From positions 1 through 64,000 of the forward strand of contig CBDDGV010000002.1 of NCBI GenBank assembly GCA_965228005.1: a stretch of DNA of 64,000 bases. Reading direction: 5' to 3'. Made by a program: the position numbers and the translations under genes. Shown here piece by piece: positions 8,820-17,529 of the stretch. The DNA comes from JBCCXZ01 sp965228005 (GTDB taxonomy: Bacteria > Planctomycetota > Planctomycetia > Pirellulales > Lacipirellulaceae). The stretch's first letter is position 1; each line of letters starts with the position of its first letter. Under the pieces are notes generated by a model. That model was not told the origin of the DNA, ran no database searches, and saw only the letters and a list, made by a program, of their open reading frames with translations.

Positions 8820-9332
8820 TCAGAACTTGAGCGGCGACTTTCCACGGTTTTCGCGCTCCGCATTCACCCATTGCGTTGCCTGCTTCTCCTTCTCAAGAAG
8901 CCGCAGAAGACTGGATGAACTCACCCCAAGTGCGGCCGCCGCGGCGGGCAAGGCGAACCCGCTTGCACTCAATACATCGAGTGCCTCTGCGAGAAGACCA
9001 GGATAGTCGGTGTGCCCGCCAGCCACCTCGATGCGACCCCGGACTGTCCGTCGCTGCCACAGTTCCGACGGCGACGAATCAGGTCGAGTTCGGACCTGAA
9101 CTGCCAGTCGGACCCGCAACCTCTGGACAGCAACCGCTCGGTTATCGGCTTGGCTACGCCTCTCGCTCGCCTCAGCCGAGACGCCCGTGGGGGTGTGGGT
9201 CACCACCACAGCGGTCTCAGTCTTGTTGCGGTGCTGCCCGCCGGGACCGCTACGCCGGGTCCTTTGAAACCCGCAATCCTGAAGAAGCCGGTCGATGCTG
9301 AGCGAACTCGGATGCTCCAAGCCATCATTCAT
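8820..9332 (-). CDS. peptide chain release factor-like protein (GGQ domain)
   Basis: A 170-aa protein with the class I release-factor catalytic motif in GPGGQHRNKTETAVVV (about residues 29-44), which positions water for peptidyl-tRNA hydrolysis. It has no codon-recognition domain. In layout it resembles ArfB/YaeJ or PrfH-like rescue factors. Unlike ArfB it does not end in a strongly basic tail: residues 85-155 form an Ala/Leu-rich helical region with an HTH-like ALPAAAAALGVSSSSLLRLL stretch. Such genes are common in planctomycetes as 'RF-1 domain' proteins. Ribosome rescue is a family-based guess. It is divergent from the tetR gene. Confidence 0.75.
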   Translation of the reverse strand: MNDGLEHPSSLSIDRLLQDCGFQRTRRSGPGGQHRNKTETAVVVTHTPTGVSAEASERRSQADNRAVAVQRLRVRLAVQVRTRPDSSPSELWQRRTVRGRIEVAGGHTDYPGLLAEALDVLSASGFALPAAAAALGVSSSSLLRLLEKEKQATQWVNAERENRGKSPLKF

Positions 9333-9450
9333 GAATTCATCTTGGATTCGGAGTTGGCCAACTGGGCTGTTTCTTGCTGCGGATGTGGGGATTTCGAGCT
9401 ATTTGCCGGTTTGGCTGTCAGATTCGTCTGATCTCCGCCGAAAATACAAC

Positions 9451-9479
9451 TTGTCAAACAGTGACGTTCCGTCAATAAT
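9451..9479 (+). promoter_or_regulatory. candidate promoter of the tetR-efflux operon
   Basis: A TTGTCA -35 box at 9451-9456 and an AATAAT -10 box at 9474-9479 are separated by 17 bases, each one mismatch or so from the sigma-70 consensus. The predicted transcription start (about 9,486) is almost at the tetR ATG (9489), so the message may be leaderless. No Shine-Dalgarno sequence is visible before that ATG. Confidence 0.55.
9462..9474. promoter_or_regulatory. candidate TetR operator O1 (TGACG-TTC-CGTCA)
   Basis: A perfect 5-bp inverted repeat with a 3-base centre lies entirely in the spacer between the -35 and -10 boxes of the tetR promoter. The same half-sites with the same spacing recur at 10245-10257. 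Placement in the spacer is the standard position for autorepression by TetR-family proteins. Confidence 0.6.
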
Positions 9480-9488
9480 TCATATGTC

Positions 9489-10202
9489 ATGGTAACCCAA
9501 GCCCGGAAAGAACGCGAGCGGCTCGAACGCGAGGACCAGATTCTCGCCCACGCGCTCGCCATGCTGCAGGATTCGGGCTACCTCGGCCTGAATATGGACC
9601 GGATTGCTGCCCGGATGGAGTACTCCAAGGGGACGATCTACCAGCATTTCCGCAACAAAGAGGAGATCATCCTCGCCTTAGCGAACAGGGCCCTGGAAAA
9701 GCGGGTCGACATGTTCCGCCAGGCGGCGAGCCGGACCGGTCGGCCGCGGGAGCGGATGGCCGCAATCGGCGCCGCCGCCGAGTTTTTTGTGGAGAAGTAC
9801 CCGCACCATTTTGCAGTTGAGCAGATCGTGCGGTCGTCCTCCATCTGGGAGAAGACCTCCGAAGAACGCCGCCGGATCATGGAAACCTGCGAAGCGCAGT
9901 GCCTCCAGATCGTAAGCGGCATCGTGCGGGATGGGCTGGCTTCCGGCGAACTAACGTTGCCCGAAGAGAGGACGCCTGAGGATCTCGTGTTCGGGCTCTG
10001 GTCCATGAACTGGGGCGCTTTCACGATCCTGACCACGAGTGAAACGCTGCTGGAGAACGGGATCACCGACCCGATCCTCGCCCTCCGCCACAACATGAAT
10101 CAGATGCTCGATGGGTACGGCTGGGAGCCGCGATCCGACACGGTGGACTACAACTCTTTGATGGATCAGGTCAAAGCGGGATTCGCTGGAGAACAATCAT
10201 GA
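9489..10202 (+). CDS. TetR/AcrR-family transcriptional regulator
   Basis: A 237-aa one-component repressor. The N-terminal helix-turn-helix is clear (LNMDRIAARMEYSKGTIYQHFRNKEEIILALANRAL, about residues 34-69), followed by an all-helical ligand-binding region. The stop overlaps the start of the HlyD adaptor gene as ATGA, so the regulator is the first gene of the operon it probably controls. Two matching inverted repeats, one in its promoter and one early in the next gene, are the likely binding sites. The inducing ligand is unknown. Confidence 0.88.
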   Translation: MVTQARKERERLEREDQILAHALAMLQDSGYLGLNMDRIAARMEYSKGTIYQHFRNKEEIILALANRALEKRVDMFRQAASRTGRPRERMAAIGAAAEFFVEKYPHHFAVEQIVRSSSIWEKTSEERRRIMETCEAQCLQIVSGIVRDGLASGELTLPEERTPEDLVFGLWSMNWGAFTILTTSETLLENGITDPILALRHNMNQMLDGYGWEPRSDTVDYNSLMDQVKAGFAGEQS

Positions 10203-11554
10203 GCGAGCGGCGCGAGACACGGCCGTTTTTTTTGGCCTCGTTTTTGACGGACCGTCAAAGTGCGACGGGACGGCGGGCCGGGGCCTGGTTGCTCGTCGCA
10301 GCGACCTTGGCCGTGCTGTACTACGGCGCCACGACATTTGCGTCCCAGGCCAGCAACGAATCGGCCCCGGCGGAGGCACGCCCGGTGCCGGTGCAGATCG
10401 CGGTCGCCGAGAGGAGCGAGTTCTACCTGCGGAACCGCGAGTACACCGGCGTGATCCGCGAGGCCCGGAAGAGCCTGCTGAGCTTCCAAGTCGGCGGCGA
10501 AGTAGAGGAAATCCTCTTCGACGAAGGAGACCGGGTCGAGCACGGGCAATTGATCGCCCGATTGGACGACCGCCACATCCGCGCCCGGCTGGCGCAGCTG
10601 GAAGCAGAGCACGCGATGGCCGCCGCGGTCCTGGCGGAACTGATCGCCGGACCGCGAGAGGAAGTCATCGCTTCGAAACGCGCGGAGCTCCGTCAGCTCG
10701 TGGCGATACGAGACGACATCGCACACAAGCTTGAGCGGCGCGAACAACTGCTGGAGTCCGCTTCGGTTTCCGAAGAAGAGGTTCAGAGCTACCGGTTTGA
10801 ACTCGACAGCTCGAAGGCCCGGGCCGAAGCGGTCGCCCGGCAGCTCGACGAGCTGGTAGCGGGGACCCGGAAAGAGAAGATCACCGCGCAGCGCGCCCGA
10901 CTCGCCCGGCTGGACGCCTCGATTACCGAGGTGACGCATGACCTCGAGGACACACTCCTGCGGGCCCCGTACACCGGCCGGATCAGCCGGCGGATGATCG
11001 ATGAGGGCACGGTCCTCGCCGTAGGGTCCCCGGTTGCAGAGTTGATCGACGACACCCGGCTGGAAGCCTGGGTCGGCCTGCCGGTGAACGATACCAGCGA
11101 GCTGCAAGCGGGGTCCACCTACGAGATCTCCTGCGGGCGTCAGCCGATCCCCGCGGTGCTCCGGTCGCTTTCGCCTCTGCTGGACGAAGCCACCCGCACA
11201 CGCAACGTGATCCTGGACCTGGAGAGCTCCGCTTCGACGGGCCTGCTTCCCGGGCAGGTCGTCCGATTCGCCGCCGAGCAGCGGGTCGACGAACCCGGCT
11301 TCTGGTTGCCGACCACCGCTCTGGTCCGCGGGACGCGCGGCTTGTGGTCGGTCTACGCCGTCGAAGACACCGGAGGCCGGCAGGTGCTCGCTCGCCGCGA
11401 CGTGGAGGTGCTCGACACGGTCGGCGGCCGCAGCTACGTCCGCGGCACGCTGATCGCCGGAGACCGCGTAGTGATCGACGGATCGCACCGCGTAGTAGTC
11501 GGGCAGTCGGTAGTCGTCTCGCCCACGCGTGTCGCCGACTCCGGCAACAGCTGA
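10199..11554 (+). CDS. RND efflux periplasmic adaptor subunit (HlyD/MFP family)
   Basis: Membrane-fusion protein linking the RND pump to an outer-membrane channel. One N-terminal membrane anchor (AGAWLLVAATLAVLYYGAT, about residues 27-45) is followed by a lipoyl half (LLSFQVGGEVEEILFDEGDRVEHGQLIARLDD), a long alpha-helical hairpin (about residues 120-240), the second lipoyl half (LRAPYTGRISRRMIDEGTVL) and beta-barrel and membrane-proximal domains. 451 aa is usual for the family. Translationally coupled to tetR, and 39 bases before the pump gene. No outer-membrane factor follows in this operon. Confidence 0.92.
   Translation: MSERRETRPFFLASFLTDRQSATGRRAGAWLLVAATLAVLYYGATTFASQASNESAPAEARPVPVQIAVAERSEFYLRNREYTGVIREARKSLLSFQVGGEVEEILFDEGDRVEHGQLIARLDDRHIRARLAQLEAEHAMAAAVLAELIAGPREEVIASKRAELRQLVAIRDDIAHKLERREQLLESASVSEEEVQSYRFELDSSKARAEAVARQLDELVAGTRKEKITAQRARLARLDASITEVTHDLEDTLLRAPYTGRISRRMIDEGTVLAVGSPVAELIDDTRLEAWVGLPVNDTSELQAGSTYEISCGRQPIPAVLRSLSPLLDEATRTRNVILDLESSASTGLLPGQVVRFAAEQRVDEPGFWLPTTALVRGTRGLWSVYAVEDTGGRQVLARRDVEVLDTVGGRSYVRGTLIAGDRVVIDGSHRVVVGQSVVVSPTRVADSGNS
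10243..10259. promoter_or_regulatory. candidate intragenic TetR operator O2
   Basis: TTTGACGGACCGTCAAA is a perfect 17-base palindrome (8-bp arms, one central base) about 45 bases inside the adaptor gene. Its core TGACG-GAC-CGTCA has the same half-sites and spacing as the copy in the tetR promoter. Bound repressor here could block elongation into the pump genes while leaving tetR itself transcribed. Confidence 0.6.
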
Positions 11555-11593
11555 ATCCCCGCCTAGCCTCCTTCCCTCGATAGGCCCTCCGTC

Positions 11594-14500
11594 ATGAGCG
11601 ACCACGACCGACCCTCGTTCTCGGCCGCGAGCCTGTTCTTCGACAACCGGCGGCTGCTGCTGCTGGCGTTGTCGCTGATCCTGGTGGCGGGTCTGTCGTC
11701 GTTCTACGTGCTGCCGCGGATGGAGGACCCGGTCCTCACTCAACGGGCCGCATTGATCAACACGCTCTACCCCGGCGCCGGCGCCGAACGCGTGGAAGCC
11801 TTGATCACCGAGAAGATCGAGGAAGAGCTGCAAGAGATCGAAGAGATCAAGGAGTTGCGTTCGTCGAGCCGGGCCGGCATCTCGACGATCACCATTGAGC
11901 TGAAGGACAGCGTGTATGAGGTCGACGAGGTCTGGTCGCGGACCCGCGACAAGATCGACGACGCCAAGATCCAGTTGCCGCCCGACGCTTTGGAGCCGGA
12001 CTTCGACCTGCTGGAGGTGACCGCATACGCCTCGATCGTGTCGCTTGTCTGGGAGCTGCCCGGCGAGGCCAACTACGCGGTGCTCCGCCGGCTTGCCGAG
12101 TCGCTGGAGGACGTCATGCGGGCGGTGCCCGGCACGCGGGAGGTCGACACCTACGGCGACCCGACCGAGGAGATCACGGTCGTCGTGAAGCAGGACGAGC
12201 TGGCCTCGCTGGGCCTGACCGCGGCCGATGTCGCTCGGCAGGTAGCCGCCAGCGACGCGAAGGTCTCCGCCGGCCAACTCCGGACGCCGGACGGCCAGTT
12301 CATCATGGAGGTCGACACCGAACTGGAAACCCTCGAGCGGATCCGGGCGATCCCGATCAACTACGGCGCGGACGGCCGGTTCGTGCGGCTCGCCGATATC
12401 GCGGAGGTGAAGAAGACGATCCTCGACCCGCCGCGGAGCGTGGCGTTGGTCGACGGGAAGCCGGCGATCGCACTGGGGGCGTTGGTCCGCGAAGAGAAAC
12501 GCGTCGACCACTGGGCGGCCGACTTCGACGCGGCGATCCGCGGGTTCGAGTCGCAGCTCCCGCAGGGCGTGCGGCTGGCCCGGCTGTTCGAGCAGAACGA
12601 GTACGTCGCCGACCGGTTGTCGACGCTGCTGGGCAACCTGATCGTGGGCGCCGGCGGCGTCGTGTTTGTGATCTGGCTCTTGATGGGCTGGCGTAGCGCG
12701 GTTGTTGTCGGTTCGGCGTTGCCTCTCGCCTCGTTGATGGTGCTCGCGGGCATGCGTTTCATGGGCATCCCGATGCACCAGATGTCGATCACCGGCTTGA
12801 TCATCGCTCTGGGGTTGTTGATCGACAACGCGATCGTGATGGTCGACGAGGTGCGGGAGCGGATCGCGGACGGCGAGGAACGCCGCCTGGCGGTTGCGGG
12901 CGCCGTGAAGCACCTCGCCGTGCCGCTGCTTGGCTCCACAGTCACCACGGCCCTGTCGTTCGCCCCGATCGCTTTGATGCCCGGCCCGGCCGGGGAGTTT
13001 GTCGGTTCGATCGCGCTGAGCGTGATCATGGCCGTCATCAGCTCGTTCGCGTTGGCGATGACGATCACGCCGACGCTGATCGCGATCTTCAGCAGTGGCG
13101 ACGCCGCTGCGAGGCCGCGGCGGTGGTGGCGGGACGGGTTTTCCAACGCGCGACTGACCCGGGCCTACCGCGAGGCGCTGGGCTTCACCTTCCGCCGCCC
13201 GGTGGTGGGCGTGGTGCTGGGGATGGCGCTCCCCGTAACGGGCTTTTTCCTCGCGGGAACGCTCACCGAGCAGTTCTTCCCACCGGCGGACCGCAACCAG
13301 TTCCAGGTGCAGATGACGCTGCCGGCGCAGTCGTCGATCGGGCTGACCGAGCGGACGGCGATGCGGGCCCGCGACCTGATGCTGGAGCACGAACTGGTAG
13401 AGCAGGTCCACTGGTTCGTCGGCGAGAGCGCCCCGCCCTTCTACTACAACATGCTGGCCAACCAGGAGGGGACGCCGCAGTACGCTCAGGCTCTCGTACA
13501 GATCCGCCGCGGAGCCGAGGCCATGGGAGTGATCCGCGAGCTGCAGGTGCTGCTCGACGGCGCCGTGCCGGAGGCGCAGACGCTCGTGCGGCAGCTGGAG
13601 CAGGGACCGCCGTTCACGGCGCCGGTCGAGATGCGGCTGTACGGCCCCGACCTGCAGGTGCTGCAGGGGCTGGGTGACGAAGTGCGGCGGGTCTTGTCGG
13701 AGACGCCGGACGTGTTGCACACGACGGCCAACCTGGCAGAGGCGTTGCCGAAGCTGGCCGTGCAGATCGACGAGCAGCAGGCGAGGCTGGCGGGGATGGA
13801 CCACCGCTCGGTGGCCCGGCAGCTGGATACCACCCTGGAAGGAGCCACCGGCGGCTCGATCTTGGAGGAGACCGAGGAGCTGCCCGTGCGGGTGCGTGAG
13901 GCGAACGAGCGGCGGGCGGACCTGAGCCAGGTGGCTTCGCTCGACCTGCTGCCGCCGGGCTCGACGGGGCTGGAGCAGTCGACGCCGCTCTCTTCGCTGG
14001 CCGAGGTGGCGTTGGTGCCGGAGATTTCGGTGGTGCCGCACTTCAATACCCAGCGGATGAACGAGGTGCAGGCTTACATCACCGCGGGTGTGCTGCCGGC
14101 GGAGGTGCTGGCGAACTTCCAGGCGCGGCTGGAGGCCGCGGGTTTTGAGGTCCCGCCGGGGTACTCGTACGAGTACGGCGGCGAGGCTTCGAAGCGGGAC
14201 GACGCGGTGGGCAACCTGCTTTCGAGCGTGGCGGTGCTGGCGGTGATGATGGCGGCCACGCTGGTGCTGAGCTTCGGCAGCTTCCGCATGGCGGGGTTGG
14301 TGGCGATGGTCGGCGGGTTGTCGGTCGGTTTGAGCCTGGGGGCGCTCGCGGTGTTTGGGTACCCGTTCGGCTTCATGGCGATCGTGGGGACAATGGGCCT
14401 GATCGGCGTGGCGATCAACGACACGATCGTGGTGCTGGCCGCGTTGCGTGAGGACCGTCTCGCCCGGGAGGGCGACCCCGACGCGGTGCGGGACGTGGTG

Positions 14501-14758
14501 GTGCGGGCGACGCGGCACGTGGTGGCGACGACGCTGACCACGATCGCCGGGTTCATGCCGCTCTTGGTGGGAGGCGGCGGCTTCTGGCCCCCGCTGGCTA
14601 CGACGATCGCCGGCGGCGTGGCGGGGGCGACGATCTTGGCGTTGTTCTTCGCGCCGTCGTGCTACGTGCTGCTGATGTGCCGGGGCTGCCGCGAGCGGAG
14701 CGTCTCGCGGGCAGAGGCGTCCGGGGCGTCGGCGGCGCCGGAGCTGGTCGCGGTCTAG
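11594..14758 (+). CDS. RND-family efflux transporter permease
   Basis: Proton-driven inner-membrane export pump of the AcrB/HAE type, 1,054 aa. The first membrane segment is LLLLALSLILVAGLSSFYVLP, a large periplasmic domain precedes TM2 at about residue 350, and TM4 has the coupling motif LIIALGLLIDNAIVMVDEV. As in many HAE-type pumps, the second Asp of the AcrB pair is Asn. The duplicated C-terminal half ends with INDTIVVLAALRED and a final TM cluster. It completes the tetR-adaptor-pump operon. The substrate is unknown. Confidence 0.93.
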   Translation: MSDHDRPSFSAASLFFDNRRLLLLALSLILVAGLSSFYVLPRMEDPVLTQRAALINTLYPGAGAERVEALITEKIEEELQEIEEIKELRSSSRAGISTITIELKDSVYEVDEVWSRTRDKIDDAKIQLPPDALEPDFDLLEVTAYASIVSLVWELPGEANYAVLRRLAESLEDVMRAVPGTREVDTYGDPTEEITVVVKQDELASLGLTAADVARQVAASDAKVSAGQLRTPDGQFIMEVDTELETLERIRAIPINYGADGRFVRLADIAEVKKTILDPPRSVALVDGKPAIALGALVREEKRVDHWAADFDAAIRGFESQLPQGVRLARLFEQNEYVADRLSTLLGNLIVGAGGVVFVIWLLMGWRSAVVVGSALPLASLMVLAGMRFMGIPMHQMSITGLIIALGLLIDNAIVMVDEVRERIADGEERRLAVAGAVKHLAVPLLGSTVTTALSFAPIALMPGPAGEFVGSIALSVIMAVISSFALAMTITPTLIAIFSSGDAAARPRRWWRDGFSNARLTRAYREALGFTFRRPVVGVVLGMALPVTGFFLAGTLTEQFFPPADRNQFQVQMTLPAQSSIGLTERTAMRARDLMLEHELVEQVHWFVGESAPPFYYNMLANQEGTPQYAQALVQIRRGAEAMGVIRELQVLLDGAVPEAQTLVRQLEQGPPFTAPVEMRLYGPDLQVLQGLGDEVRRVLSETPDVLHTTANLAEALPKLAVQIDEQQARLAGMDHRSVARQLDTTLEGATGGSILEETEELPVRVREANERRADLSQVASLDLLPPGSTGLEQSTPLSSLAEVALVPEISVVPHFNTQRMNEVQAYITAGVLPAEVLANFQARLEAAGFEVPPGYSYEYGGEASKRDDAVGNLLSSVAVLAVMMAATLVLSFGSFRMAGLVAMVGGLSVGLSLGALAVFGYPFGFMAIVGTMGLIGVAINDTIVVLAALREDRLAREGDPDAVRDVVVRATRHVVATTLTTIAGFMPLLVGGGGFWPPLATTIAGGVAGATILALFFAPSCYVLLMCRGCRERSVSRAEASGASAAPELVAV

Positions 14759-15163
14759 TTCTGTCCTGGATCGGCTTTTGGCGCCGATTCGGGAACACGC
14801 GGCGATACGCCAAAAGTCGGGTGTTCTGTCCGGGTTAATCTCTGGTTCGCCGGCGATACGTAGAGTGGCGGCCATCTGTGGGCGGACTGAATGCTTCGAG
14901 TTTCGGTTTCTAAGTGCCTTGTTTTCAGGGACAGAATGAGGATAGCCACAGATGGACGCAGATGAACGCTGATGGATGTGAATGGGTCCGATCCTGCGGA
15001 GGAGACGAATACGGTTCATTTGTATATCCAATGTGCTGGCCCATTTTCAACAAAAAAAGCCGGCGAGAATCGTGGAGGTTTCTGGGGACGGCATTACTGG
15101 CGGGTGGCCGCGCTCGCTGATAGGTTGAGGGCTCGCTCAGGGAACCACAGAGAGGGGCTCGGG
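14759..15163. other. intergenic stretch with a hairpin and a short tandem repeat
   Basis: About 400 bases after the pump gene. A 9-bp inverted repeat (CTTTTGGCG at 14775-14783, CGCCAAAAG at 14808-14816) could terminate the operon. Between 14948 and 14985 there are about four degenerate 9-10-base units of the CAGATGGA/CAGATGAA type, a repeat style found between genes in many environmental genomes. No gene is convincing. Confidence 0.5.
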
Positions 15164-16549
15164 ATGCAGAGATTTCTACTTGGCGTCGTCGCGTGCTTGG
15201 CCTTTTCGGGCAGTGTGCGGGCGGCGGAGACGGTTGAAGCGGACAAGTTCGCCCCGGCCGCTGCGGCGACGGCGCTCTCCGACTACGTCTCGCGGCCGGA
15301 CGGGAGCTTCGCTTGGAAGAAGGTGCACGAGGGCCAGATCGGCGGATCGGATTACGCCGAGCTGCTGCTCACCTCGCAGACGTGGCGGGGCATCGAGTGG
15401 AAGCACCAGCTGTTTGTGATCAAGCCGCGGTCGCTCGACCCGGCGGGCAGGCAGGCGCTGCTGTACATCACGGGCGGCTCGTGGAAGGACGAGCTGGAGT
15501 CGTCTGATCGCTCCTACGACCTGCCCGCCGTGGCCGGTCGGTTCGCTGAACTGGCGGAGACGCTGCGTTCGCCGATGGCGGTGCTCTTGCAGGTGCCCCA
15601 CCAGCCGATGTTCGACGGGAAGCACGAGGACGAGATCATCGCGCACACGTTCCGCGAGTACCTGCGGTCGGGCGAGAGCGACTGGCCGCTCCTGGCGCCG
15701 ATGACCAAGGCGGCGGTGCGGGGGATGGACGCGGTGCAGCAGTTCTGCTCCGAGGAATGGTCGCACGCCGTGGACGGGTTCACCGTGACGGGCGCCTCAA
15801 AGCGGGGGTGGACGACCTGGCTCGCCGCGTCGCAAGACGAGCGTGTGAAGGCTCTGGCGCCGATGGTGATCGACGTGCTGCGGATGGACGAGCAGCTCGA
15901 CTACCACGTGGAGTGCTGGGGGGACCACTCGTCGCAGATCTCGGACTACACCGAGCTGCAGCTGCACAAACACCTGCGGACCCCGGGCGGGGAGGCGCTG
16001 CGGGGGATCGTCGACCCGTGGAGCTACCGCGAGCGGATCACGCAGCCGAAGTGGGTGATCCTGGGGACGAACGACCGGTACTGGCCCGTGGACGCGGCGA
16101 ACCTGTACTGGGACGAGCTGCGGGGGCCGAAGCGGCTGCTGAACGTGCCGAACAACCGCCACGGGCTGACCGACCTGGTGCGGGTCTCGGGGGCGATCAA
16201 CGCGTTGCACCAGAGCGTCGCCGGGGGCGAGCCGCTGGCGGAGGTGGACTGGTCGTACGAGGATTCGGGCGGCAAGGTGCGGCTGCGTTTGGAGTGCGAC
16301 CGGCAGCCGAAGCTGGTGCAGGCGTGGCGGGCGCAGGCGGGCGACCGGGACTTCCGGGGGGCGTTGTGGGCGGCGACCTCGTGCGAGGAGGTCGACGGCG
16401 GATACGTGGCGGAGCTGCCCGCCCCCGAGTCGGGTCACGCCGCGATCTTCGGCGAGGCGGTGTTTGACGAGTTGGCGTTGCCGTACTACGTGTCGACGAC
16501 CATCCGCGTGGTGGGGGCCTCGTCGGAGGCTGCGGCGGTTGGGCAATGA
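15164..16549 (+). CDS. PhoPQ-activated pathogenicity-related (PqaA-type) secreted protein
   Basis: A 461-aa protein of the PhoPQ-activated pathogenicity-related family, an alpha/beta-hydrolase-like group of unknown substrate. It starts at the ATG at 15164 with an AGAGGGG ribosome-binding site and a signal peptide (MQRFLLGVVACLAFSGSVRA). Family hallmarks are LLTSQTWRGIEWKHQLFVIKP, ALLYITGGSW, VTGASKRGWTTWLAA (the nucleophile-elbow position), VLGTNDRYWPVDAANLYWDEL and NVPNNRHGL. These place Ser, Asp and His of a possible catalytic triad. Probably periplasmic or surface-exposed. Confidence 0.85.
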   Translation: MQRFLLGVVACLAFSGSVRAAETVEADKFAPAAAATALSDYVSRPDGSFAWKKVHEGQIGGSDYAELLLTSQTWRGIEWKHQLFVIKPRSLDPAGRQALLYITGGSWKDELESSDRSYDLPAVAGRFAELAETLRSPMAVLLQVPHQPMFDGKHEDEIIAHTFREYLRSGESDWPLLAPMTKAAVRGMDAVQQFCSEEWSHAVDGFTVTGASKRGWTTWLAASQDERVKALAPMVIDVLRMDEQLDYHVECWGDHSSQISDYTELQLHKHLRTPGGEALRGIVDPWSYRERITQPKWVILGTNDRYWPVDAANLYWDELRGPKRLLNVPNNRHGLTDLVRVSGAINALHQSVAGGEPLAEVDWSYEDSGGKVRLRLECDRQPKLVQAWRAQAGDRDFRGALWAATSCEEVDGGYVAELPAPESGHAAIFGEAVFDELALPYYVSTTIRVVGASSEAAAVGQ

Positions 16550-16583
16550 AGCCGCGTGTTGGAGCGGTGCCCATGGATGCGGA

Positions 16584-16627
16584 AGGCATGGCCTTGGGCC
16601 CGGAAGCTGTTCGGTAAGGCCATGCCT
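16584..16627 (+). terminator. inverted repeat after the PqaA-type gene
   Basis: AGGCATGGCCTT at 16584-16595 pairs perfectly with AAGGCCATGCCT at 16616-16627 (12-bp stem, 20-base loop), 35 bases past the stop codon. There is no U-tract, so it may be a hairpin for message stability or a Rho-associated end. Confidence 0.45.
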
Positions 16628-16688
16628 CATCGTCCTCAGAGAGGCCTCCTAAAGAAGAGGTCTGCAGAGTTGTAGAGGCACTGTCGCG

Positions 16689-17267
16689 TTACGGCGAGGC
16701 CAGAGGGTTTTCGTCGTCGTCGGAGTTGCTGATGGCGACGGGGATGGCGATCGCGGCCGCGACGACTCCGCCCATCACGACGGGGTTGCGGAAGGGGTGG
16801 CTGCGTCGGCCGTACCCGTAGCCTCCGCCGCCGACACGCGACCCGCAGTGCTGGCCGAGTGCGATGTCGCCGGGAGCGACGAGCAACAGCCCGGTCTGGG
16901 CGTTGGGCGGCTGCGAGCCGGGCGTCCAGGCGCGGCAGAAGGCGGTCTGTCCCGCGGCGTCGATGCGGTGGAGGCCGCCCTTGAGTCCGGCGACGGCGAA
17001 GCGGCCGTTGGCGTCGGTCGCGGCCCGGTGCTGCCCCGTGCGGCTGGATGCGACGACGACGGCGCCCGCGAGCGGGGCCCCCTTGGCGTCGGTAAGCTGG
17101 CCCGTAAGGACTCCGCCCTGTTGCAGCTGGACATCGGCGATCTTCGCTGCAGGCTGTTTCGCATCGGCGGCGCCTTGCTGAGCGGCGCGTGCGAGCATCG
17201 GCTGTGAGACCACCGCAAAGACGGCGAGCGCGGTGGTGACGCGTCGGTACAGCGGGTCGCAGATCAT
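16689..17267 (-). CDS. secreted carboxypeptidase-regulatory-like domain protein, paralog A
   Basis: A 192-aa exported protein. After a signal peptide (VTTALAVFAVVSQPMLARAA) comes one carboxypeptidase-regulatory-like/transthyretin-type beta sandwich (DVQLQQGGVLTGQLTDAKGA ... TDANGRFAVAGLKGGLHRI). A Gly/Tyr-rich linker, a C-terminal hydrophobic segment (MGGVVAAAIAIPVAI) and an acidic tail (SNSDDDENP) follow. The start at 17267 has a GGAG box. It shares the whole layout with the next gene upstream on the strand (17530-18060), so the two are tandem duplicates. The role is unknown; a single-domain surface or envelope protein is likely. Confidence 0.7.
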   Translation of the reverse strand: MICDPLYRRVTTALAVFAVVSQPMLARAAQQGAADAKQPAAKIADVQLQQGGVLTGQLTDAKGAPLAGAVVVASSRTGQHRAATDANGRFAVAGLKGGLHRIDAAGQTAFCRAWTPGSQPPNAQTGLLLVAPGDIALGQHCGSRVGGGGYGYGRRSHPFRNPVVMGGVVAAAIAIPVAISNSDDDENPLASP

Positions 17268-17460
17268 GGCGGGGCTCCTGGGATCGTGCCCTGCGAGCGA
17301 CGCGGGCGCGGAGGCCCGGGTCGCGGCATCGGTTGTGTTGTGATGAGACTGTGCGAGTGTGTGCCCGCGAGCGGGCCCAACGCGTGACAAGTGCATCACC
17401 GCGTTGGCATCGGGACGAGTGCGGCTTCGGCGCGGCAGCGCCGAGGCCCATAAACAGTAT

Positions 17461-17497
17461 CGGCCCCGCGGCGTCCTCACTGGACTCCGCGGGGCCG
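17461..17497 (-). terminator. hairpin after paralog B
   Basis: An 11-bp perfect stem (CGGCCCCGCGG at 17461-17471 with CCGCGGGGCCG at 17487-17497) lies 33 bases downstream of the stop of the 17530-18060 gene on the minus strand. No strong U-run follows. Confidence 0.5.
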
Positions 17498-17529
17498 GAT
17501 TGCGTCAACTTTTCCGCCTGGCTGGAAAA

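Noticed and set aside
10166..15031. A 1,621-codon open frame on the minus strand opposite the efflux genes
   Set aside because: It is antisense to three well-supported genes, rich in Arg/His/Pro, and shows no domain; an effect of high G+C third positions.
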